From contig OX621167.1 in assembly GCA_951640195.1 (NCBI GenBank), forward strand, positions 1,178,001 to 1,242,000: a stretch of 64,000 bases of DNA, read 5' to 3'. A program made the translations under genes and the position numbers. Numbering within the stretch: the stretch's first letter is position 1; the number at the start of each line of letters is the position of its first letter. This document shows positions 20,684 to 34,978 of this stretch, piece by piece. The notes below the pieces were generated by a model. It did no database searches and was not told the origin of the DNA. It was given only the letters and a program-made list of their open reading frames with translations. This DNA comes from Porpolomopsis calyptriformis. Lineage: Eukaryota > Basidiomycota > Agaricomycetes > Agaricales > Hygrophoraceae.

Positions 20684-23544
20684 ATGCAGAGCGCTCCAAG
20701 AGCAACAGGCCAGCCGCCTCCGGTCAAAATCTACAATGCTGTCTACTCTTCTGTCCAGGTAACCGCCCTTGGTTTGAAACCGTTTCCCCCATCTGAGTCG
20801 CGTCACTTCAGGTTTACGAGTGCATGGTTAGAGGCATCGCTGTCATGCGACGGCGCGCGGATGCCTACGTGAACGCCACTCAGATCCTCAAGGTGGCAGG
20901 GGTTGACAAAGGACGTCGCACCAAGATTCTTGAAAAGGAGATCTTACCCGGGAAGCATGAGATCGTTCAGGGTGGGTATGGCAAGTACCAAGGAACATGG
21001 TCAGTCTCAGTCCACCTGGAAACTCAGAATCGCTCATTCGACATTTACGAAAATGGCAGGATACCACTTGAAAGGGGGCGTGACATTGCTCTGCAGTACG
21101 GTGTTGCTCCTCTTTTGGCGCCCTTGTTTGATTTTACCCCAAGTACTAACTCTCTCGCATCCCTTCCTGGGGCAAATTCTGGCGGAACGATCTCACCACG
21201 TCCTTTATCTGCGTCATCATCGTATGGTAGTGCCGGCGTACCTGCTCCTTATATACCCGCTATACCATCTACTCTTGCCCCACCGCCTATCATGCCTGGT
21301 TCTGCTCTTCGACTTTTGAACCAAGGTCGCGCTCAAGGACTATTTACTCCCTCAAACTCCAGCCTTGTTCCTTCTCGCCCTGGTGGTTATGCTTCACCTG
21401 CACCACGCCACACTGGGGGCTTTTCTCAGCCTCCTTCTTCTGGCTTGTCTTCTCCACCTCTGCATGGTCAGCAATCTCTCAAACGGAACCGCTCTGAAGC
21501 GGACGCAGATACGGCCAATATTTCCATACCAAATCATTTCTCCTCCATCTTCCCGATTCATCCTTTCTCTCAGGCAGTCTTGGACCCCGCCGCGGACATT
21601 CAGATATCTGATAGTTCGCGACCATCATCTACGGGTCCCAAGGTTAACGGAGAAGAAGGCCCTTCGCCGTCCAAACGTTTTCGAAAGGAAGCACCACCGT
21701 CTCAGCATACGTGGCAATTGCCTTCACGAAGTCAGTCTCAAACCCCTTTGGCTGCTCAAGCTTCTGTCAAAGCCGATTCGCGTGTTCAATCCTCCACACC
21801 TACGCCATCTTTTAATGGTGTCTCCAAACTTTTGGCCTCAATATCTGCAACTGATCAAATCCATGAGATGCCCGACCTCGATGTTCATACAGTCCGATTG
21901 GCGTCTAAACCATCTGCTCCCTCTGTTCTAGATCCTTCTTCTCCTCTCAAAGACACTAGACGCGCGGGTATTTTAGCCTCCATCTGTCAACATGATGATC
22001 CCATTCCCGTGCTTGATCTTTTACGTGAAATCATCCCCATCGACCCTTCTCTTCCCGTCGACGTTGACCTTATCATTGATGATCAAGGCCATACTCCCCT
22101 TCATATAGCCGCCAGTCTGGGGCGACAACATACAGTCGAAGCCCTCATTGCCAGCGGTGCCGACATTCATCGGGGAAACTACCTTGGTGAAACACCTCTC
22201 ATTCGTGCATGCCTTTCCACCCATAATGCCGACAGACAGACTTTCCACGGTCTCGTAGCTTCTTTGAGTCAATCTATCCGCACTCTCGATACATCCCGAA
22301 AGTCTGTCATCCATCATGTAGTGTCTCTTGCCGGCGTAAAAGGCCGTGCAGTTGCGGCAAGATATTATTTGGATCAAATATTTCTTTGGATCGCAGAACA
22401 TCAAGGAGGAGACTTCAGTTCCTTTGTAGATCTTCAGGACGAACATGGCGATACGGCATTGAATATTGCGGCAAGGGTAGGCAATCGGAGTCTAGTAAGA
22501 ACCTTATTGGACGTAGGGGCGAATCGAATATTGTCGAACAAGTTAGGCTTGCGGCCGGGAGATTTCGGGGTCGAGACTGAGGTGAGGCGATCCATCAAGA
22601 ACGGGATAATTTAGACGTTCATCCTTTGAATTTCACGCAGGAATTGAGCGCACCCCCACGGGGAGAAGATCTACTATCTTCCTTGCGATCCGGACCGCCT
22701 GCCCCCATCCAGAAGAGTCAGGATGTAATCGCTGGTAGGTAGCTTATGCTGGTAAAACGGACAACAAATCATACAAGTTTTATAGATATGACTTCAATGA
22801 TCCAAGGGCTAAGTTCCGACTTCGCGATAGAAATTAAAGCCAAACAAGATTCTCTCGATGTTACACAGGCACAGCTCCGAGCAGCAACACGTGAACTATC
22901 TGAGCAGCGAAAGCAAATCCAAGCATGGCAAACACGTTGCGCAGAGCTTGACCAAGTTAACCAGCGTGTCCGGAACGTTGACAAGGCGCTCAAAGATGAG
23001 GACCAGTTTGACTGGACAGGCCGCTCAGACCTCAGTGGGAAAGATGCACGGGAATCGGCTGGACCGGCCTTCCAATGGCGTGGTCAGAGCTCCACGATGG
23101 TAGGCATGGCAGGCTCTATGGATATCTCCTTCAATGTTGACCCTGAGCCACCCCTGCCTACCACTGACACCATGGCGAATTTGATACGGCTGAGAAGGCT
23201 AAAGATATGGCATATGCGGATGGAGGATATGATGACCGCTCGCTTGAAGTCATTGCAGGGTGCAAGTGCGGAGAAGGAATACCAGTGTAAAAAGATTGTT
23301 TCGCTCTGCACTGGCATACCTATCAACAAAGTCGAGGAGGTGGGCAATTTACATTATAGTCTAATCACCTCTGACTTTATTCCCTTTAGATGCTCGCCAA
23401 CCTGGTGATTGCAGTGGAAAGCGAAGCTCAGATTGTCGATATTGGCCGTGTATCTGGTTTCATGCAGAAAGTATGTCGCTGTTATCACTGTAAGCTCTTG
23501 ATACTGATCGTGGGGACAACTAGGTTCGGGATGGCATTATATAA
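20684..23544 (+). CDS. MBP1: MBF/SBF-type APSES transcription factor with ankyrin repeats (Mbp1/Res-like)
   Basis: DNA-binding subunit of the G1/S cell-cycle transcription complex. Exons read as 20684-20758, 20812-20999, 21060-22581, 22641-22734, 22786-23339, 23390-23470 and 23524-23544, about 844 aa. The APSES/KilA-N domain occupies residues about 10-110 (YECMVRGIAVMRRRADAYVNATQILKVAG; WIPLERGRDIA). A 60-bp stop-free intron at 21000-21059 interrupts this domain; removing it restores the family motif TWIPLERG. A Ser/Pro-rich linker follows, then ankyrin repeats (DDQGHTPLHIAAS.., DEHGDTALNIAARVGN) at about 410-590 and a C-terminal coiled coil that would bind the Swi6-like partner. The final exon is only seven codons. 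Confidence 0.93.
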
Positions 23545-23622
23545 ATGACGTGAATATGCTGTTATTATCTACCTGTTCGAACGTTTGCACGCAATGTATT
23601 ATGCCTCGCATCAATTCCATCA

Positions 23623-25610
23623 TTACAACTGGGCCGCCGTTTCTTCGGGCGCGAAAAGCTGAAAATTCCGATTATACGTTCCTGAAGCGAGGAGCTTGCC
23701 GTCGCTCGAGAGGTCGACTGACATTACTTTGCCAGCGTCTGTTGAGAGTGTTCGAAGGAGCTGCCAGTCGTCAGCACTCCAAAGTTTCACAAGTCCGTCA
23801 TAACCAGAACTGGCAAGATATAATCCTGAGCGATACTTCCATTCTTCTGCTCCTGTAGCAGCAACGTCATCGCCCTCGGCACTTCGACCCAGATTTATGT
23901 CATTCATGACAATGTCTACTGGTGTACCACTGGCTTTGGACGGTACATCATGACTATGAAAGAACCGGACATCTGATACGTTGGAAAGATGTGCAGGGAT
24001 TGTGTAAAGAGCCTTGAGCGACCGCATGTCCCATATCCGAATAGTATCGTCCCCAGAGCCAGTTGCAATTTGGTATCTGGGAATAGTATTAGAACGAGCG
24101 AGGCTTGGGAGGCTGGAAAAAAGGCATCACCCATTTGGCGAAAAACTAATAGCAAAAATGGCCTGAACATGGCCATCAAGTACCCAAGCGGTCCGACCCG
24201 TTCGCAAGTCCCAAACCCTTCCAATGGCATCAAGTCCGCTGAGCCATAATATAGGTGTAAATCATGGACAGGACATGGACATAATATCTGACAAACCCTG
24301 AGGCAACCAAGGACCCATCATCCTGGAATTCCACCGAGTAAACTTCTTTTGAATGACCTTCTTGTAACAGCAACTCCCGTGCGGTCTTAACATCCCATAA
24401 GCGCCATGTAGTATCGAAGCTAGCACTAGCGATGTAGTCACCAGAAGGATGAAAAGCTACCCGACATACGCGGTCCTGATGACCTTTTAAAACAGAAAGC
24501 GGCGATTCGCTAATACATCGTCGGATTCAGATAGCGAGAATATGCAAAAAATATAGCTCACCTAGTCAGTGACCAGACGTGAACATTCGTATCGCCAGCC
24601 CCACTGGCAAGATTTGCAAGGTCTGCTCCATGTGTGAGGGTTGCCTTCGGGTGCCATGCAACGCCTCCAACACGATCATTGTGACCTTGTAACATCGTCG
24701 GAATGTGTCAAGGGCATTGGTTCATAGAAATACCTCGCAGTGAATGAAGGGGTGTACATGCAGGTACATTCCAAAGCCTCACAGTGCCTGACCAACTGCC
24801 AGTGGCAAGAATTTGACTGTTTGGTGAAAATCGCACTTGCGATATAGGTCGTTCATCACCAATCTGTGAACCGAGGTTGGCAAAATTCTGAGGGGGACGC
24901 AGATCACCACTCCATCTCCAATGCCATAGTAAAGTGAAAATCGTACTTTAACATCACCGAAGACCTTTTTTCGGATGTCGATAATACGACCAAGGGGCAT
25001 CCTACTGTCTAAGAGCTGCTGGGCAACTCGCTTTTGAGCTCTGTGGTAGGAACGAGTTCAAGAAATACAATAAGCACCTAACTAAGTCCGCACGCGGGTA
25101 GAAAAATCCGACCTTGGGAGAGAATACTCCGCTATTCGCCGCCGAGCCTCCAACAGTTCAAGAGACCCTGGTGAATAGAATTCTTCACCCTATTCCGCTC
25201 ATCAGAATGGTGGCAAACCCCAAAATATCGAAAAATAGACGGCACCTCTTCTTCACTCTCATCTGAGGACTCCTCGTCATCCATCTGCATAGCGTCATCT
25301 CCCCTGGCAGCATTTATTTGAGATAAAACATAAATCAGACGGTCCCGACGGTCTGCTGCCTGCCAAGAAAGGGAATCAACGGGGCTGTTAAAAAACCATT
25401 TGGCAATCAACACACTCGCTCTCCAAATAGCGTGATGGGTTCTCCGATCTCACGTAGTCGAGCTTTTACACGGTTGTCATCGGTCGGGACGGCCATAGCC
25501 CTTGCTTTCTTCTTTCGTTCTAGTTCATCCAAAATCATCTTATTTTCTGCTCTGGCTCTCTCGGAATAGCCTCCATCATCCATAAGCGTTTCGTATGTGA
25601 GTTCGGCCAT
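23623..25610 (-). CDS. PRP4: U4/U6 snRNP protein PRP4 (WD40)
   Basis: Spliceosomal protein of the U4/U6.U5 tri-snRNP. It starts at the ATG at 25610 ([14 protein letters not shown]). The PRP4-type SFM motif [24 protein letters not shown] is followed, after an intron, by [14 protein letters not shown]; then the [20 protein letters not shown] block and the IPLGR-like segment [18 protein letters not shown]. Seven WD40 repeats follow, read from pieces such as [34 protein letters not shown] and [16 protein letters not shown]. Early exons are 25416-25610, 25246-25359, 25113-25189 and 24947-25040; several more small exons follow. It ends at a TAA-type stop at 23623, 78 bp from the convergent MBF gene. 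Confidence 0.9.
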
Positions 25611-26007
25611 GATGGACACAAGGAATTAAGGATGGGCGAGGCTTTGTTTGGCTGCAGCCTGACAACCAAATAACCGAATTGGGACTAGTCATAAATATTA
25701 ATGCTGTATCTCGATGATATCGATGCTCGAAGAGAGGATTCAAGCTTACTGTATGGTCGATAATAAATTATTCAAGACACGACGTTGCCATAAAATCGTG
25801 TCTTTGAGATACTTTCGAACCGAGCCAGACCAGTCAATGCTTGATTTGAGTCGGTATGTCACGAGGGTCATCAGTTACCATAGCTCGCCTACGGTTGCTT
25901 CCCTTCCCTTTCGGCGGCGTTCCCCCTCTTTATCCTGTGCAAAGTCATCATAACTCAACTGGATCATCCTGGAGATCTAGCCCATCGCCATTAGAGCCTC
26001 CCCACCA

Positions 26008-27804
<1,797 letters not shown>

Positions 27805-28034
27805 GAGCTGGTAACATCTGTCTACCGGAACAAGGATGACACCAAGCTTAGTTTAATTCCCTCTGCCACAAAACAAGGGCAAGTCAGCAATTTCCAGACT
27901 GCTTTCCTCCTTGTTCGCTTTTATCTGTTCAGTAGAAATACAGTATGTGTGTACAGTACAGTCACGGACAACTACGAGTCTACATGAGGCAGGCTTATGT
28001 AATTGAGTGTTCAACAATCTTCGTTCCTTCTCCA

Positions 28035-30862
28035 ATGGCGGGAGGTCCACGTTTGCGGCAAAAAAACCCTACTGCTGGGCCCAGCAATGCTCCTCACTAT
28101 GACCAGGAGGATGAGCACGTCTCAGCAATATACCATAACCCTGTGTGCACCTTTATAATTTCAATTCCTGGCATATGTTGACCTATGAGTACGATCAGAA
28201 AAACCGTAGCGCTTTCGAGCAGGTCCTGAACACCAGCAGGGCAAGCATAATGGTTGTTACGGTGTTGACTGCTATTGCGTTTGCTTTGCGGTTCTACAAA
28301 ATCAACCACCCAGATCAAGTAGTGTGAGCGCCCCATGTTTACACGTCACCTTCCCAACATTAAATATATCAACCAGGTTCGACGAGGTTCATTTTGGAAA
28401 ATTCGCATCGTATTACATCTCACGAACATATTACTTTGATGTCCATCCCCCGTTCGCTAAACTTCTCTTCGGTCTTGCTGGTTGGTTTGTTGGCTTCGAT
28501 GGTCACTTCACCTTCGAGAATATTGGCGACAGTTACACCAATAGCCACGTCCCGTACGTAGGAATGAGGGCTCTTCCCGCGATCCTCGGCAGCTTAACCA
28601 TACCCGTCGTTTATGGAATTATGAAAGAGAGTGGATATTCTACCATTGTTGCTGCCTTCTCCGCTGCACTCGTCCTTTTCGGTACGTCTCCTTTGTGATC
28701 TTTCTACCTTAGCTGATGTTGTTGGGGCAGACAATGCCCATATTGCACAATCACGATTGATACTCCTCGACGCAGCACTGATTTTCTTCATGTCGCTCAC
28801 GATATATTCATATATCAGATTTCGCAAACTTCGCTACTGGTACGCATGCCTCTCCCGTCTTTTGCCTCGTATTCAGTTTGAGCAGGGAATTTTCGTTTGA
28901 GTGGTGGACTTGGCTGATTACGACTGGTGTTTTCATGGCCTGTGCCTGGGGCTCAAAAGTCAATGGGGTTCTCACAGTCATCACCATCGGCATAGCAGTC
29001 TTAATTGATCTTTGGGACATTCTCGATATTCGAAAGGGCCATACAATGGTAAGTTGAATCTATTTGCAAGGATGGTGGTCTTAATCTATCACTCCAAAGG
29101 AACACTTTACCAGACATTTTAGCGCCAGAGCGTTTGGGTTGATCCTTGTGCCGTTCATCGTTTATCTCTCCTTTTTCTATGTACATTTTGCTGTTCTTAT
29201 TCACTCCGGGCCAGGCGATTCCTTCATGAGCCCTTCATTCCAAGAAAGCTTACTAGGCAATGAAATGCTTTTGAATAGTCAAGGTAAGCACGCGGTTTTA
29301 CTACCTAACATCAATAGAATTAATAATGACGGACAGAGATACGTTACTTCGATACCGTCACAATAAAGCATAAAGACACCAAGGTCTTTCTACACTCACA
29401 TGTAGAAAGATATCCGTTAAAATACGATGATGGTCGCATTAGTAGTCAAGGTAGATTCCCTACTCCTTTGCTCATCCTCTAACCTTTTCTCACCAATTAT
29501 CAGGCCAGCAGGTGACAGGTTACGGCCACAACGACACAAACAACTTTTGGCAGATCATCCCTACCAAAGCGCTTCCCGAAACTGGGCGAGGACGTATTGT
29601 TCGCCACGACGATGTCATCCGGCTTCTTCACGTCAACACACAAACCTTTCTTCTGACTCACGACGTTGCGTCACCACTCATGCCAACGAACCAAGAGTTT
29701 ACTACATGGGCCAAAGATGATCTGTCACGGTTCAACGAGACCCTTTTCCACATGCAACTTCTTGAGGGCCACGATGGCGAACAGTGGAAGAGTAAATCGG
29801 GTTATTTTAGACTGGTCCATGGTCCCACGAAAGTCTCCATGTGGACACATCCCAAGCAGCTTCCTGACTGGGCTTTCAAGCAGCAGGAGGTCAATGGCAA
29901 CAAAAACCCCACAGAGAAGACTGCCACGTGGGTTGTCGACGAGATTATATCAGAAGAAAGTAAGTTGAGATTCCAAGCGAGAAATTCTTCATTCTGATCG
30001 TGATTAGCTGGCCATGATGTCAAAAATAGAACAATTGATGTGGCGTCAAAGGAGCCCAAACCGCTGAATTTCTTCAGGAAGTTTGCTGAACTACAGTTGT
30101 TGATGATGCAACACAATGCTGGACTGACAGCGTCGCACCCATACGCAAGCAACCCTATTAATTGGCCTTTCCTTCTGAGCGGGATCAGCTTCTGGACAGA
30201 GAACGACCCACAGAAACAGATCTATCTCATCGGTAACCTGGTCGGTTGGTGGACATGTGTTGTTGCACTCTCCATATATATCGGAATCCTTGGTGCAGAC
30301 ATGTTGGCTAGGCGTCGAGGAGTTGAACCTATCCCAAACCGTAAGTGACATATTCGGCCTCGGCATCGTGGTCTTACAATTGCACACAGCCGTTCGCAAC
30401 CGCCTCTGGAATTCCGCTGGATTCTTCATGATCGTCTGGGGTGTTCACTATTTCCCATTCTTCCTGATGAATCGCCAGTTATTCATCCACCACTATCTCC
30501 CATCTCACCTTGCGTCGGCTCTTATTGCTGGGGCAGTGTTTAATTTCATCTTTTCTGAGACCATCAACTACCCGGTCTCCATTCGAGGCCCGAAAACACG
30601 TAGTCGTCCCACTACTTACTCTGATTTGGGCTGGAGAGGTCCAATCACGATGGTCTTGTTCTCTATAGCAATGTTTGCGTTCTTCGTGTACATGGCTCCT
30701 CTCACGTATGGTACTCCAGGGTGAGCTCTTCTCATGACATTGAGCATTACTTGCGTTATTCACACATGCTACAGCTTGGACGGAGATTCTGTCAACAGAC
30801 ATAGGCTGCTTTCTTCGTGGACCTTGCATTTTGCGGCTAAAAAGACATCTGAAGTCTTTTAA
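28035..30862 (+). CDS. PMT4: Dolichyl-phosphate-mannose protein O-mannosyltransferase (PMT family, probably PMT4 class)
   Basis: ER multipass enzyme transferring mannose from dolichol phosphate to Ser/Thr of secretory proteins. It starts at the ATG at 28035. Readable blocks are an N-terminal transmembrane helix ending ALRFYKINHPDQVV, the catalytic acidic loop FDEVHFGKFASYY..FDVHPPFAKLL, further helices with DNAHIAQSRLILLDAAL, a MIR domain (VTGYGHNDTNNFWQI, RLLHVNTQTFLLTHDVASPL, LWTH-like segments) and a C-terminal helix bundle ending TYGTPGLDGDSVNRHRLLSSWTLHFA. The stop TAA is at 30860-30862. At least eight introns interrupt the gene; the first exon junction near 28090-28180 is uncertain. The PMT4 assignment is from sequence resemblance and is weaker than the family call. 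Confidence 0.88.
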
Positions 30863-31945
30863 TAATGGATTGTAACTGATTAACTTGAAATGATGTTCTT
30901 GTACATAGATGACTGGCCTGATCTTTCTGCCATTCTTCAGACTTGAAAAGTGGAATGATTGAGAAATGCATTCCAGATGTACAAGCGTCGTCCAGACAGC
31001 CCAATATACAATGCGTGTACCAATCCTCAAGTGTTTTATTGATAATATAGAAATCGCACTGGGAACGAGTGAATGTGTCAGGGAACTAGGCAAAGATGGA
31101 TCCTGTTAATTTCGGCCATTGTCACAAAAAAAAATAGAGTCCTACCTCCCAGGCCAGAGCCCCAGCGCGTGTAGGGCAGATGATGTTAGAAATTTGGAAA
31201 AGTCCCTTGTTTGTTTCCAAACGGCCTGCAAGGATCGATGGACTCATATAACCGCTATTTGTATCTCCCACCGGTTTGCCAACAAATACATAGAGTGGAA
31301 TACCTGGATTAGCAATCTGGAAGAAAGCAGAAGAGGGCAAGGTCGCTTAGGATTCTGATGGGAGACCTAGAGAGGTTGTGTGCCCGGATGAGCCCTTTGT
31401 TGAAACAGGAAACCTAAATCTGATTGTCAATGGAATGCGCGATGACCGAGCACCTACGGTTATAAAATCCAAAGAGATATAAAGTATAGCCTGGACTATT
31501 GTGTTTACCTGAACATTATGCTGTACGCCAGTTATTCCTAATCATAACGGAGGCAGAATCGAAAGCGTACCCAATCAGTCAAATTGCCGACAGCATTATC
31601 CACCGCCAAGTGAGTACCGCCCCGAACTTCTCAGGGGAGAACCTAGGTAAGAATAAGGACATCTTGGGAAGCGCGATGCAAGGCGAACCTCACTAAGATG
31701 CAACCGCTACAAATTAGCATTCGTTAACTCGTGTTGGCATAGTGAAGAGCTTACACCTATGGGTATAGGCGAGGATGTAGTTCGCTTTGGGGAGTTTCTC
31801 GCGAAACTACTTGGTGAACGTGGCCAGCCAAGCTTGAGCCTTTCCATCCCCAGCGTCAAAGTCCTATAGATTGCCAAGTTAAATGGAACGGTTATTCGAG
31901 GGAAGCAGTTGCAACCATAAGGATGTAAGTATCTGTCCCAGTAAG

Positions 31946-31979
31946 TCTCTTTTTCTTTTTTTCTTTTTTTCTTTTTTTC
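31946..31979. repeat. Polypyrimidine (T7C-like) tract
   Basis: A 34-base run of T interrupted by single C residues at regular spacing. On the minus strand it would read as poly-Lys/Glu in a spurious frame. It lies immediately beside the foldback element. Confidence 0.8.
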
Positions 31980-31983
31980 AATA

Positions 31984-32148
31984 AGTTCACATAGTTGACG
32001 GGAGTTTTTTGGGAGAATGGCTTGGGTGTGGCTCTGCACCAAAAAGGGTGCGAAGACGAGTGTGGATGACTGGTGGTTGGTTTCGCACCTCTTTTTGGCG
32101 CAGGGTATGCAAGGTTTTCTCCTACAAAACTCCACTGAATTAGTGACT
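31984..32148. mobile_element. Foldback / MITE-like element, about 165 bp
   Basis: Two imperfect inverted arms of roughly 70 bp face each other. The inner part of the left arm (GCACCAAAAAGGGTGCGAAG, near 32036-32055) is matched by the reverse complement of 32081-32102, and the outer parts align through GGAGTTTT blocks (32001 and 32123-32132). The ends read AGTTCAC.. and ..GTGACT. ATA flanks both sides (31981-31983 and 32149-32151), a possible target duplication. There is no coding capacity. It could be a non-autonomous DNA transposon. Confidence 0.55.
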
Positions 32149-32837
32149 ATAATTTGGACAAATGTAAACCAGACCTGAAGAAGCCGCCTGGAATCTAAAT
32201 GGGTTGGTGAAAAACCGGCGTGGAAGCAACTAACAAATCACCATTACTGTACATCTTTTCGTCGAAAAGCTTTGCAATCTGTCTGATCTTCGAGGATTAC
32301 AAACTGGATGGAATCTCTAGAATCTGACTGCGATCGGATGCATTAATTGGTACAAATGTGACCACAGGAAAAGAAAGTGTTACTCCTAGGAAAGCGACTT
32401 AAGACTTTCGTGCAACTCACCCGATTGTTCAAAAGCGGCGGCTAGCTTTGAACAGATTTTCCAGGACAGCATCATAAGTACACCGAACACGTTGGATACT
32501 GTAGCTGGTTTCTGTCGGTTATCAGTTGCAGTGAGTCGTGACTCGGCAATGAAGCGCGGCTGTGATTCCTCGTATCGAAATAGTAGCGATTTCACCAAAG
32601 GATAGAAGCGAAGACAAGTGCAGGTCGCCTTGTTTTTACCGGCCTGCTCATTGAGAAAATCTTGCGGTGAACAAACTTGACATCCAGTCCGCTTTCTGCA
32701 CCCAGAAGGTTGACGAATTTAAGGATTAATACCATCAAGTCACTCGAAGGGTGTTTGACTGGGTACTACGACAATAACGAAAGTCATACAAACTTGGTTC
32801 AGTCCAAAAGATTACAATATTCAACGAGATCGAGTAT

Positions 32838-33299
32838 TCATTCACGAACCTTCCTGATCTCTTCCAGTTTCCCTACCCTCGCAAGATAGGCAGCTCCGGA
32901 GTCTGACCAGATCTGGCAATCCGTTATCTTCAACCCGTCATCGAAATCCAATGCATACGCAAAGGTCTCATCCCAACTCTCACCAGTACTCCTCCACGTG
33001 AACTTTCCGTTTCCTCGGACGAACACTTTGCGCACTTCCACATCTACAATGTATTCTGGAAAGCGCATGTTACCCGAGTCGTAATCCAAGAGCTCGCTGA
33101 CGATTGCGAAGTAATTTCGAACGGAAGGTCCGACGAAGCGTCGACCCAGGAAGGGGGCTAAGGAAGGCTCCCCGTGCTCGATGACTGTGATTTGGTAGGT
33201 TTCAGAAAATAAACCGAGCACGAAATTGACGTCCTTTTTGGAGGCAAAGGCTTCGCAAAACGTGCGAGCAGCACGGAGTAGTTGATCCCTGTCAATCAT
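32838..33299 (-). CDS. NTF2-like / SnoaL-like small protein
   Basis: Single-exon 153-aa protein beginning MIDRDQLLRAARTFCEAFASKKDVNFVLGLF. The alpha-helical start and the following beta-rich pattern (FSETYQITVIEHG, FVGPSVRNYFAIVSELL, FTWRSTGESWDETFAYALDF, KITDCQIWSDSGAAYLA) match the NTF2-like cone fold (SnoaL type), a family of small enzymes and ligand-binding proteins. No catalytic role can be assigned. Its ATG is 82 bp downstream of the COQ3 stop on the same strand. Confidence 0.75.
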   Translation of the reverse strand: MIDRDQLLRAARTFCEAFASKKDVNFVLGLFSETYQITVIEHGEPSLAPFLGRRFVGPSVRNYFAIVSELLDYDSGNMRFPEYIVDVEVRKVFVRGNGKFTWRSTGESWDETFAYALDFDDGLKITDCQIWSDSGAAYLARVGKLEEIRKVRE

Positions 33300-33381
33300 G
33301 GTTCTATCACGTGATCAATCCCAAATCTAAGCCATTCAAATGGCTGGTTCCATGCCAAAGGACATTGTGTACCAAAAATAT

Positions 33382-34454
33382 TCAGAGAGCCGTTGGTTTT
33401 CTTACCCAGAACAAATAGTTGCACTGGGCTGCACCCCATGCACTCGCCTCTCTCGGCATTAATGTCCACTGGCCTTTCCACGGCACGTAAACAATTCCTC
33501 GCACTTCTGCCTCGCTACGCATTGGTAGGCCGCGATGATCTGTATATGGCCGCGACGATCGTACAGGCTCAGTCGTTGGGGAAGTTTCGTGCTTCTGGAG
33601 AGTGGGGTAATTTTGGAAAAATGATAGCAACTCGGACGGGTTCACGTATTTGGAGTGGGTGTGTGTTCCGGGTGATACTTGACGCAAAATGTGTTCAGCG
33701 ACGACGATTGTCAACAGGTAGGAGAGCGGCGTCCGGGCAATAGTGGAGAGGAAAAGGTGTCCGCCAGGCTGTTGTATCATTGCAGTGTCTGATAGAAGCC
33801 TCAAGTACATTAGAACAAACCTTGATTAACTCTGCACAAGCTGCAAGAAACCCCGCAGGATTGTCAACGTGCTCAAGGACCTCCATCGAACAAACGACGT
33901 CGAAACGTTGGCTTTCCTTGGCCAGGGCTTCAGCGGAAGTATGACGATAACGGAGAGACCCATTTGGTGGTCTTGATGACGCGAACAGGGCTGGTGAAAG
34001 GTTAGGATCAGCGGACGCGTGGCTAGAAGCAATTGCGATGTTTGTTTCCGATGCGTCAATCCCAAGGGTTCTGGCTCCTAGCCGTGCGAGACTCTGCAGA
34101 GGATTTCAGCCCAGAGTGGCAGACAATTCGATGAGTATTTGCCTCAGATAATAATCCCCCTCCACATCCGACATCAAGCACATCCAGTCCTTCAAGGGCA
34201 CTTTTTTTGAGATCTTCACCGTGGTCTTCCCAACCCAGCTCCGTAAGCTTTTCTCTCAGGAACTGCATGCGTATTGGGTTCATTCTGTGCAGCAACTTGA
34301 ATTCCCCTTGCTCGTCCCACCAGAGGGACGAAAGGCGCGAAAAGTGGGCGATCTCGTTTGGATTGATTGTTGAATTTGACGAGGCATCGACGGTGGTAGT
34401 TGCGGAACGGTGGAGAGTCCTGAGAGAGAACGGTCTTATAATTCTGAATCTCAT
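33382..34454 (-). CDS. COQ3: Ubiquinone biosynthesis O-methyltransferase COQ3
   Basis: Mitochondrial SAM-dependent methyltransferase for the two O-methylation steps of coenzyme Q synthesis. Exons are 34143-34454, 33821-34093 and 33382-33771, giving 324 aa. The ATG at 34454 begins an arginine-rich presequence (MRFRIIRPFSLRTLHRSATTT); an upstream in-frame ATG at 34547 is possible. SAM-binding motif LDVGCGGGLLSESLARLG is split by intron 1, whose donor is GC rather than GT (34142-34141). The EVLEHVDNPAGFL block and PGGHLFLSTIARTPLSYLL follow as in the family. Confidence 0.92.
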
Positions 34455-34978
34455 ATGAAGGACGTGAGAAGGACAGTCACGCGTCTCAGACCACCATCGT
34501 CTCACTCCAACGCTCGCATGAAAGTACTCGACGGCTACAGTGTCCATAAATCTGCATGGCAGGAACTAGCAACGGCCTTTGCAGGTTTCCAGCATCAAAT
34601 TGAACTAGAACCTTGATCCAGGAGGGAGTTCTGGCTGGCAACCTGTTCGTATTCCATCACAAGAAGATGTCCCAAAGGCGACGGTACCCTCAACGTGCAG
34701 TGCTACCCTTGTCAACGGGCGTCAAGAGTCTCCTGAGGAGAGATTCGGAAGTGTCACGCGAGATAATGATACGTGACATCATCGAAGCGTGACAACGGCA
34801 GTGCATTACCATCTCTACTACTAATCCTTCGTTCACACCTCTTCCTGCGCCGCGCGCTCGATTACAGTCTATCCCATCCTTTAACTCAACTCGCACTCCA
34901 TCTTTGGTCAGTATGTGATTTCTGGAGGTGTCCTAACTGACCCCTCTGTTTAAGGAAGGTTTACTGACCCAAATATTA

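Larger units (their letters stand above)
30863..32837. other. Gene-poor region
   Basis: Nearly 2 kb with no reading frame showing a recognisable domain. It contains a polypyrimidine tract (31946-31979) directly followed by a foldback element (31984-32148). It may include long 3' flanks of the PMT gene and of the NTF2-like gene. Confidence 0.6.

Noticed and set aside
20812..22614. MBF protein ending at the TAG at 22612
   Set aside because: A GTGAGG donor at 22582 and acceptor at 22640 lead into further exons encoding the coiled-coil C-terminus.
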